Source: an archaeon (GTDB lineage Archaea > Asgardarchaeota > Hermodarchaeia > Hermodarchaeales > Hermodarchaeaceae). From it: a stretch of 13,282 nucleotides of DNA. Position numbers and translations under genes: made by a program. Below, in pieces: positions 1 through 8,200 of this stretch (its first letter is position 1; each line of letters starts with the position of its first letter). The DNA lies in the NCBI GenBank assembly GCA_016550405.1, contig JABXGX010000253.1, forward strand, positions 1 to 13,282. Direction: 5' to 3'. The notes under the pieces are model-generated. The model was not told the origin of the DNA, ran no database searches, and saw only the letters and a program-made list of their open reading frames with translations.

Positions 1-228
1 CGTGGAACCCATCTTGACTTAATTTTTGATGTTGCGGATTCGATGTTGCAAGATCCCCGGAAATATGTGCAGAATGGGTATGGGTGGATGCTCAAGGAAG
101 CTACTAAGCATTTTCAGGACCAGGTCTTTGAATACGTGGTGAAGAAAAAAGATATCATGCCAAGACGGGCGCTCCGCTACGCAATTGAAAAAATGCCACG
201 CCTGCTTAAGAAGCAGGCTATGTCTTAA
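1..228 (+). CDS. AlkD-like DNA alkylation repair glycosylase, C-terminal fragment (5' end outside window)
   Basis: The reading frame is open from base 1 to the TAA at 226-228, so this is the last 75 codons of a gene that starts upstream. An ATG at 43 exists but is internal. The fragment matches the end of the DNA alkylation repair family (AlkD, HEAT-like repeats), with a VQNGYGWMLKEA segment followed by MPRRALRYAIEKMP, a typical terminal repeat of that family. The Trp encoded at 85-87 lies where AlkD proteins carry a DNA-contacting Trp. Known AlkD enzymes remove N3- and N7-alkylated purines without flipping the base. The catalytic Asp should lie upstream, outside the window, so activity cannot be judged. 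The gene ends 17 bases before the convergent end of the small membrane-protein gene. Confidence 0.85.
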   Translation, partial: RGTHLDLIFDVADSMLQDPRKYVQNGYGWMLKEATKHFQDQVFEYVVKKKDIMPRRALRYAIEKMPRLLKKQAMS

Positions 229-245
229 TTTGTTAATTTATTAGG

Positions 246-524
246 TTATGCGCCGCCTTTTTCGTCTGGAAGGACTACGCCGGCCACTAGCGCCAGAATT
301 CCTGGAATCACACCAGTCAGGATTAGGGCCAGGATTCCAGTTACAATCATTCCGGTTTTGTGTGGTAGGGGGTCACTTCTCCATTGGAGCCATAAGATTG
401 CAAATACAAGACCTACGATTGCCAACGGAATTGTGATTATTCCGATGAAGAAACCAATGGCGATCAACAGCTGCAAAATAGCGGCGATGAGGAGTAAAGT
501 TGCTGCAGTTTCTTGATCTGACAC
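246..524 (-). CDS. Small three-helix membrane protein of unknown function
   Basis: This is a 92-residue hydrophobic protein with three predicted membrane segments, at about residues 6-27, 29-48 and 58-85. A short polar loop (WRSDPLPHKTG) lies between the second and third, and the tail is charged (PDEKGGA). I do not recognise a specific family; small proteins of this layout are common in archaea. I chose the GTG at 524 because a GGAGTGG ribosome binding site lies 7 bases upstream and the N-terminus (MSDQETAATLL) leads straight into the first helix. A GTG at 551 would add nine residues but has only a weak AGAGAG in front of it and sits just after an in-frame stop. The symmetrical TATA-like element at 561-576 is well placed to drive it, giving a leader of about 20 bases. 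Confidence 0.7.
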   Translation of the reverse strand: MSDQETAATLLLIAAILQLLIAIGFFIGIITIPLAIVGLVFAILWLQWRSDPLPHKTGMIVTGILALILTGVIPGILALVAGVVLPDEKGGA

Positions 525-560
525 TGTAAAGCCACTCCGCGAGGTTATCACTCTCTAAGT

Positions 561-576
561 ATTTTAGATATAAAAT
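561..576. promoter_or_regulatory. Near-palindromic TATA-like element in a divergent intergenic region
   Basis: The sequence attttagatataaaat matches its own reverse complement at 14 of 16 positions. Archaeal transcription usually starts about 25 bases downstream of the TATA centre. On the minus strand that falls near 542, just before the preferred GTG (524) of the membrane protein. On the plus strand it falls near 595, at the TTG (596) of the nitroreductase remnant. The element could therefore serve both directions. This rests on sequence alone. Confidence 0.4.
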
Positions 577-595
577 CCTTCGTAAGGTTGAGGGA

Positions 596-772
596 TTGAC
601 AAAGGATCTTTATGAGGCCATTGCTACACATCGGATCGTCCGTAAATTTAAAAACGCCCCTGTTGGGTTTGAAAAACTCCACCGCGTTCTTAATGCTGGC
701 CCCTCAAAGCACCTGATTATGAAGCCGTGTGGCGAAACAGCAACCTTGGCTGGGTGGGACTTTTCTACTTAG
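596..772 (+). pseudogene. Nitroreductase-family N-terminal remnant
   Basis: A 58-codon open frame starts at a TTG and ends in TAG. Its first 30 or so residues (TKDLYEAIATHRIVRKFKN, then APV and EKLHRVLNAG) resemble the start of FMN-dependent nitroreductases, where the pattern is DLYEAI..RRSVRKF...PV....L..VLEA. The usual next segment, APSxxNxQPW, is not recognisable in this frame, and the frame stops far short of the roughly 170-200 residues of the family. The second Arg of the usual RRS flavin-phosphate motif aligns here with THRIV, so that motif is altered too. The ending (MKPCGETATLAGWDFST) matches nothing I know. No strong ribosome site sits at a good distance: GAGGG at 590-594 is too close, and AAGG at 584-587 is possible. 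The stop lies one base from the end of the convergent glycosylase gene. I read it as a truncated, probably non-functional gene; a short expressed protein cannot be excluded. Confidence 0.5.
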
Positions 773-773
773 C

Positions 774-2015
774 TCAGAGTGTTAGTTGCTTCTTTAATGA
801 CGCAGGTTTAGCCTGTTCTATACGAAGGTTTTCTAGATGATGGAATTCTTTAAACCGTTCGATTTCCTCTTGGATTGGCTGAATTACATCGGAGATATGC
901 TTCCGTGGAAGAGTGAGTTCGATATTGCGAAAGATGAGTGTGCTGGTGTCGCGATCAGCTTTAGGGTCGATTCGTCCTATTAGATGATGTTGCCATAAAA
1001 TGGGCATGACGTAATATCCGAACTCTCGTTTAGCTGGGGGTGTGTACGCTTCGAGTCGAATATTCATGCCAAATAGTTCTTGTACGCGGCGACGATCCCA
1101 GACGATGTTATCGAAGGGACTGATAAACCAGACCCGTGACGAGGAGTGACGCCGATCTTGCACCTGATGAAGAAATGGTAATTGGCAAGTCAGAACATAG
1201 TAGTTGTGTTTGGTTTTGGGAATCTCGATTCGTGTCACCTTGTCTTCTCGTTCGAATTGGTCAAGGAGGTGTTCCATAATTTTCGTTCGATTCCTTGGTT
1301 TTTTCTTCGTGCGATAATCTAATGCATAATTCTCTAAACTGATATATTCAAGAAGCTGTTTTGGTGTACTTGCGACCAAGCAATCAAGACATTTTTCCAA
1401 GAAAAATCGCCATACTTGGTCTCGGTCTACCTTTTGGTCATAGTATTTACTTGGAATGACACGTTCTGTTAAGTCATAAATGCGTTGAAAGTTCTTACGT
1501 TCCCGCACAGCTATGCGACCAGTGTTCCAAAGTAAATCGAGGGCGACCTTTGCAGGTTTCCAATCCCAGAATCCTCCTCGCTTCTTTCCACTAGGATCTT
1601 CGAAATCCCGGCTACTCAATGGACCTTCGTCGCGGATTCGGGCTTCAACAAAATCCATCAGGTCCTTATGCTTGTTGAAGAGGTTTCGATACCACGCATG
1701 AAATGTTGAGGGGTCACGTTGCGTACGATACCAATAGTACGGATAGTCTTCAATATTTACGACGCAGCAGGCATGGGCCCAGGTTTCAAATACCTGACGC
1801 TCTCGAAGCGCTTTCCAAAGCTTATCCGGTTGATAATTACGGACACGATTTCGAAGGGTTAAGTGGTGGCTTCGGGTAACTACAGAAATTGAGTCAATTT
1901 GTACCGCTGCTATTTCTTGGATGGCTTGCCTTACGGTTGACCAGGGCGGTTCATCATCAAAACCTTGTTTTATGGTAAATGCAGCTTGCAGTGTGGGAAG
2001 ATCATAGTAAGGCAC
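774..2015 (-). CDS. YcaQ/AlkX-type winged-helix DNA glycosylase (HTH_42 family)
   Basis: This 413-residue protein is a full-length match to the YcaQ/AlkZ-like family (PF06224). E. coli YcaQ unhooks DNA interstrand crosslinks by cleaving the glycosidic bond of N7-alkylpurines. Family landmarks appear in order: VQIDSISVVTRSHHL (residues 38-52), ETWAHACCV (77-85), GPLSSRDFEDP (131-141), GGFWDWKP (147-154), ERKNFQRIYDLTERVIP (172-188), SPFDNIVWDRRR (299-310), LEAYTPPAKREFGYYVMPIL (321-340) and GRIDPKADR (347-355). Residues 39-41 (Gln-Ile-Asp) fit the Q-hydrophobic-D motif of the YcaQ/AlkX branch rather than the Q-x-Q of antibiotic self-resistance AlkZ. The GTG start is supported by GGTGAT at 2019-2024, with three bases between. 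A TATA-like stretch (2061-2070 on the minus strand) lies about 50 bases upstream. A basic C-terminal tail follows residue 395. The gene is divergent from the giant surface-protein gene. Repair of alkylated or crosslinked DNA is inferred from the family. Confidence 0.85.
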   Translation of the reverse strand: MPYYDLPTLQAAFTIKQGFDDEPPWSTVRQAIQEIAAVQIDSISVVTRSHHLTLRNRVRNYQPDKLWKALRERQVFETWAHACCVVNIEDYPYYWYRTQRDPSTFHAWYRNLFNKHKDLMDFVEARIRDEGPLSSRDFEDPSGKKRGGFWDWKPAKVALDLLWNTGRIAVRERKNFQRIYDLTERVIPSKYYDQKVDRDQVWRFFLEKCLDCLVASTPKQLLEYISLENYALDYRTKKKPRNRTKIMEHLLDQFEREDKVTRIEIPKTKHNYYVLTCQLPFLHQVQDRRHSSSRVWFISPFDNIVWDRRRVQELFGMNIRLEAYTPPAKREFGYYVMPILWQHHLIGRIDPKADRDTSTLIFRNIELTLPRKHISDVIQPIQEEIERFKEFHHLENLRIEQAKPASLKKQLTL

Positions 2016-2060
2016 TCAATCACCTTGGAACTTGATTAGAGTAGTCATTACTCGTTTAGG

Positions 2061-2070
2061 TCATAAATAC
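2061..2070 (-). promoter_or_regulatory. TATA-like box upstream of the YcaQ/AlkX-type gene
   Basis: On the minus strand this reads GTATTTATGA, 46-55 bases before the GTG at 2015. Transcription starting about 25 bases downstream would leave a leader of about 20 bases that contains the GGTGAT ribosome site. The match is modest. Confidence 0.3.
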
Positions 2071-2173
2071 CAACGCTTAGAACCCAAGTGTTACTTTTGG
2101 TTATGGCTGCTTTTCATGATATAGAAAATAAAACTGCAAAATGTTCGTAAACCGGATGCCCATTGTTTAAGAT

Positions 2174-2187
2174 TTTTATAGATATAT
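2174..2187 (+). promoter_or_regulatory. TATA-like box for the giant surface-protein gene
   Basis: The AT-rich run tttatagatatatt is the best TATA candidate in the 250-base divergent region 2016-2265. A start about 25 bases downstream (near 2205) would give a leader of about 65 bases ending in the GGTGG site at 2260-2264. I see no other gene or RNA structure in this region. Confidence 0.45.
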
Positions 2188-2238
2188 TTACTTTCTCTAC
2201 ATAATGCTTGGGAATAGAGGGATTACAGTTTCAAGCAT

Positions 2239-2248
2239 GTTCTCAAAT
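2239..2248 (+). repeat. GTTCTCAAAT direct repeat, copy 1
   Basis: This ten-base word lies in the leader of the giant gene, 24 bases before its start. Identical copies occur in its last codons (10139-10148) and just downstream (10259-10268). Confidence 0.4.
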
Positions 2249-2259
2249 CAAATGATTTT

Positions 2260-2264
2260 GGTGG
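2260..2264 (+). promoter_or_regulatory. Ribosome binding site that decides the start of the giant gene
   Basis: GGTGG pairs with the archaeal 16S rRNA 3' tail (CACCUCC). It is only one base from a TTG at 2266 but seven bases from a second in-frame TTG at 2272. The normal spacing favours 2272. The resulting protein begins MSKVWFKQL, a typical basic signal-peptide start. Confidence 0.5.
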
Positions 2265-2271
2265 ATTGACA

Positions 2272-5200
2272 TTGAGTAAAGTTTGGTTTAAACAATTAAT
2301 TTGTCTAGTTGCAATTTTACTCTTAGTGGTGCCCCTGTTATTTGTCAATTCCGTTCCGATTTCAGTCAAAGGCGCTTCACAAGATCCCTTTGTGGTGCCT
2401 CAAAATGAGAGGTCCAGTAATGCTTTGGTGGATGAATTTTCGAATGTTGTCTCTGATTTTCAAGAAAGCTTGGATGGGCCTGAAAGAGATTGGTATTGGC
2501 AGGATAATAATGGGGAGTGGAATGACTATCGCAATTGGATAGAGTCCTATCGGGCTGCTGCTGAAGGAATTCGTCACTATCAAACCCACTATTCGAATTC
2601 TAAAGACTCTGGTTTATCAATTGAAGAACATGTAAATGGAAACCGCTTGCATGTCAAGGTGGTTGTTGGGAGTTATAACATTATCACCTATGCTTTCGAT
2701 TCTGGTTTACATCAGGCTTTACACATTCAAGGAGCGGAAGTCTCGAATACTTATGGGTATCCAGCAATTCCTTTCAAGAACCTGCTTTTCTCGTTACCAA
2801 AGGGTATTCACCCCGTCGCATTCCAAATCCAGCGAAAACAAACTGAAACGATTTCAGGGCTTAGTTTAGTTCCTGGTGCCGCGCCTCTCCGATTAACAAG
2901 TAGCCATCCAACCCAGGATGAACTCTATTTTGATCAAAGCGTGTATTCTGATCCTGCCTTTTTCCCAACAGATTTTATTACATTTAGGGAAGTGGGGATG
3001 GCGGGGACTATTGGTGTTTCAGTAAATCTTCAATTTTTGCAGTATAATCCAGTCCAAAAACAATCTCATCTCTTAGTCTGTATCGAGTTTGATGTGATTC
3101 TTAGTGCTCCCGTGTCTTTGCACGATCTGAATTCAAATCCTTACAAATCGTGGCTTAATGGTGATGGACAAGGTTATGTGGTTATTGCTCCTGCTGCGTT
3201 TAACTCGGCTTTAACTGACTTTGTCAAATGGAAGCAAGATTTGAGATATGATGTTTCTGTCACCACATTGGACCATATTTATGCAACCTACCCAGGTCGG
3301 GACCTTGCTGAACAGGTTCGTAACTTCATTAAGGCATCTTATACGGATAACGGTAGTTTATACTTCTTACTGGTTGGGGACTGTGACATCGTTCCTACCA
3401 GAGAAGTCTGGGATCCCTATCTAGCTGGTGGTTTAGATAACGGCACTGAACCGAGCGATATGTATTTCGAGTGTTTGGATGGAGACTGGGATGCCAACGG
3501 AAACGACCTATTTGGCGAAACGGATGATGATGTCGATTTTTACTCAGAAGTTTTAGTTGGTCGGCTTCCCGTGCAAACCGTATCAGAGGCCCAAGATGTC
3601 TTATCAGGAATCGTTCAACTTGAAAGCAATCCGGTTCCAGGGTCATGGATGAATGACTTCCTTCTCATCGGACCTGACTGTTTTGGTTCCGGTGATGGAG
3701 CAAATATGCTCGAAGAAGAGCTCAACCAATGGTTCCTTTATGATTCGTTCTTTGATGTTTCCCGTCTATATCCAACCGACGGGTCACTATCCAATGCAAA
3801 TGTAATTAGCAAAATTAATTCAGGAATTGGAATCATCGACTTTTTTGATCATGGCTGGTATGGTGGATGGTCTGCTGCACTAGATGAGGAAAATTATGGT
3901 GAGGTTTCTGGATTGCTGAATGGAGGGAAACGCCCATTCACTTTTGCAATGGCGTGCGAAACGGCGGCCTTTGATGCAGAATATTTTGAACCAACAATTG
4001 GCGAAGCCTTCTTTCGTAATCTAAACGGCGGAGCAGTAGCATATATTGGTGCAACCAGAATCGCTTGGGCAGGATATCATGCCTTTGATGGTCTCCATAA
4101 TCGATTTTGGCGGGATTTCTTTGGGACTGCTTTAACTGAACGCATAGTTTCACCTAAACTTTCACTTCATGCCGCTCTTCATGAAATGATAACCACCTAC
4201 TCAATGTCTGATCCGATCAGCAGAGAAACAATTTACCAAGCCATCTACTTTGGCGATCCGACAATGCAATTATACTGGAAACATAATGTAACTAACACTG
4301 CTTCTCAAGGAGAAACCAGTCAATTAGTCCAACTTAATGGAACATGTTCACTTCTTTTCAATGAGACCCCTATATCCGAAACAGTCAATGTTGTTGTCAA
4401 CGATCCCATAGGTCGACTTGTTCACAATCAAACTCTAGTCACTGATAGTCAGGGCAGATACACAATTACTTTCATGGCAAATGAACTTGCAGGGAATTAT
4501 ACTGTCTCGACAACCATTTCTCAACCTTTCACTCATACAACAGTTAATTCCTTTTATGTCGGAAATTTATCATGTGCTGTTAGTTTAGATTCGAGTCCAA
4601 TATATCACAACCTTCTCGATTTCTCCGGAACCGCAAATAAAGATGGTGTTTGTAATGCCTCCATAATTACTTCTGACGGGAATATCCTTACAAGTACCCT
4701 CTTACCAATAGTAGGAGGAACCTATTCAGGTGCATTGAATATTACTGAGTTTGGTTGGCTCCAACTCTTCATTACTGTTACAAATGCTTCAGAACATGGA
4801 GGCACACATGCAATCTTCCAAGTGACACGTGGTGATATCCTCGTAATTGCTGATTCCAATGGCGGATGGGGACCTGATTATCCAGGCGGTTGGGCTGACA
4901 ATAATTTTGGCGACTCAACCAATACAGCTGATTATCTCATCGCACTCAAAGAAGAATATCACGTATCGATTTTTCGGCCACGTTATGACCTTGTTCCCAC
5001 ACTAACCTTGTTAGAATCCTTCGATGTAGTTATTGTTTCAGTTGGTGATAATTATGGATCTCCACTCATAGGCTTTGACAGCTTTCTCCTAGATGTACTC
5101 CATTCTTACCATAATGCCGGTGGCAATCTCTTACTAGAAGGCTGTTACATCTCAGCTACTCTAAGCAACTCACCATATAATCTAACCCTTGAGAGCTTTT

Positions 5201-8200
5201 CACACACTACTTATCAACGAACCTTGGCCAATACTGGCAGTTTAACACTCGACAATCAGCTGCACACAATTACAGCAGGGTTACCAACAACAATTCCCTT
5301 GTTAGACGGATTAGGAACACCCTATGCTGACGTAATCAATCCAATAAATGGGTCCGAACGAGTAAGCAGTTACCTTGGTGAATCTCCACCAGGCTCCGCT
5401 ATCACCGCACTTACCTCCACCCCTTCTTATGGGGGATTTGTCTATTTTGCCTTCTCGATTGACGCTATTGAAAACCAAAATTATCGAAATCTAATCATTC
5501 AGAACGCTATTGCATACCTTATCCAACCAAGGCTAGAAGCATCACTTTCCGATGATGCCTTACAAACAGGAACAACTGAAACTATTACAATCGATGTTCA
5601 TGAAGCAGCTACGGGTCAATTAATTAATGATGCAAATGTAACCTTCAATGGCTGTGGAATCTCTTCATCTAACCTGACTCAGCCAGATGGTTCATGTTCT
5701 ATTTCTATCACACCAACCAGTGAAGGCTTTATCCAAATCACCATCACAAAAGCTGGGTACTTGAACTTCATCTCTATCATCATCGTCTATGACATCCCAA
5801 TGATTTCCATAGAAACCAATCCGAGCTTTTTACGAAAATATGACTCTCAAGAACTCACCATTTTGGCCACAGATTATTATGAACATTTTCCCCTTGACAA
5901 CTGTTTTATTAACATCACAGGTTGTGGGGTTAATAATGTTGGTCACACCAATTCATCCGGGTTAGGTGATTTCTCCGTCGCACCGAGTTATTCAGGCATC
6001 ATTTCAATTTATGCTAATCTTACGGGTTACATAAATGCGACAAGTTCAATAGGGGTTCAAATTGAAGTATTAGTTCTTCCAAGTGTAGGAACTGCATCTC
6101 CGGAATACTTCTGTTGGGATGAAATCAATCTCAACTGGCAGGATTATGGAGGCATCCCCGTTTTCATTAATTATACGGCGTTTCCGGGAACTAATTCCAG
6201 CTTTACTCTAGCTGACATTGAAGCGATAAATCCTGATACTCTCATTCTTCCACATCGCTACAGCCCTTATACGTCAAGTGAAATTGATGCAATCATAACC
6301 TATACACGAGCAGGACATGGACTTTTTGCAACAAGTTATGCCCTCTATTTTCATCCAACATCTCTTGCTCCTTTCTTTGGTCTCTCACAATCCTTGACTT
6401 TTACTTCCTCATCCAGTGTCTTTCAATTTGATATAATCCAATCAGGACACCCACTTTTCAATAATCTCCCAGATCCTTTCACACATTATTTTGGCATGTC
6501 TACCTACCCCGTTGGAACAGCCTGGGATGATTCAGTTCTGGATGGAGCTGCATATCTTGCCCTAGATAGCTCGGGAACTAATTTTGGTGCCATTTTAGCT
6601 CATCGCGGAATGGTGTATACCTCACATTGTCCTGAACTACTGTCTAATCGAGACGATACTCAGTTAGTGTACAATGCCCTAGCGTGGACGCAATGCATAA
6701 TTCCTGAGCATGATCTTCGTGTAGTTCTTGATGTGCCCTACTTCTGCAAACCAGATGAAACAATCAACATAAATGCTACAGTCATGAATGAAGGGCAAAA
6801 TAACGAAACAAATCTGCTCCTTCAACTTTTCATTGATGAAATTGAAGTAGCCTCTCTCTCTATTCCTGAGCTCGCGAATTTCACTAGTCAGACTTTATCA
6901 TATCTTTGGACTCCGACAATTGAAGCTCTCTATAATATCTCGGCATATGTAGCTCCTGTTCCAAATGAATATGATATCGTCAATAATTACCAAGAAAGAC
7001 TCGTCAATGTAGTTAAAGGTCTCGTAGCAATTCTGAATGCTGATGGATCTGAAACACCCAGTTACTGGATGGGAGGGTGGGGGAACAATTACTCGCCTAT
7101 CTATAGTGGACTCATTACTGAGGGATTTCCCGTAATACTCATAACCAATATGGACATTCTTTCTGGAATTCTTGTATCCGTTGATATTGTGATTTTGATT
7201 GACAATTGTCCTAGCAATGATGCATCAGCATTGTTACGAGATTGGTGTCTTGCTGGTGGTGCCATTCTAACCTTTGATAGCAGCATCTGTTTCCTCAATT
7301 GGGCAGGTATTCTGCCTCCCGAGGCTGCAGGAAGCAATGGGTATCATACATACTGGGATTATAATTCTCCATCAAGTGGAGTTGTGGTAGATGATTCTCA
7401 CCCCATTATGACTGGCTATTCGTATGGGGAAACCATAATGGGGACTGGAGGAGATGCACAATACTTCAGCACGGTCATGCAAGGCACTTCTGCAGGACCA
7501 TATTACAGTCCTTTGGTAAAGACGGCAATTGGTAGCGATTTTGATCTTATTGTAGCCTACGAAGGAGGAAGTTCAGGAGCTGCTGTTCAAATATGGGATG
7601 CCCACCACTGGCAAACAACCACAAACCAATTATTAATTTCTAATGCAGTCGCTTGGTTGATGGTCAAGCCTGATCATGATTTATCTGCAGGGCTCATTAC
7701 ACCTCAACGTGCGGTGCCAGGAGAGCTCATTCCAATAACTGCCATTGTACGAAACCGGGGATTGAATAACGAGACCAATGTAACCTTCCAATTATTCATT
7801 GAGGGAGTTTTAGTTGATGAGCTCTTCATTCCCCTGCTAGATGAAGGTGAGGCGCAAACAATCTCCTATGACTGGACTCCTCTCTCCGAGGGAAGTTATA
7901 ACATCACCAGTTATGTTGTTCCTGTTCCTGATGAGTATACGCTCGTAAACAATATTGTTACTCGATTTGTACAAGTCAGTATTATTCAGGGATATGTTCT
8001 CTGGGATTATATACACGGAACCGATTCCATCACTTCATATTCAATTTGGCAATCAGATCTTCTAGATTTAGGTTGTGAAATTGACACAATATCAACTGGA
8101 ACAATTACCTCTACCCTTCTCAGTAATTATAACGTGCTAATCTGTGCCCAACCAACAGTCAGCTATACAAGCTCTGAATTAACTGCGATACAATCATTTG

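Noticed and set aside
248..436. Plus-strand 62-codon frame opposite the small membrane-protein gene.
   Set aside because: It is antisense to a convincing membrane protein, and its composition is not protein-like.
700..840. A frameshifted continuation of the nitroreductase remnant (reading APDYEAVWRNSNLGW) that stays open into the glycosylase 3' end.
   Set aside because: It only loosely resembles the expected APSxxNxQPW segment and overlaps conserved coding sequence on the other strand. It is not strong enough to call a simple frameshift.
2377..4153. Several minus-strand and alternate-frame open stretches within the 5' part of the giant gene.
   Set aside because: All lie inside a continuous coding frame with recognisable C25 peptidase motifs and lack their own start signals.
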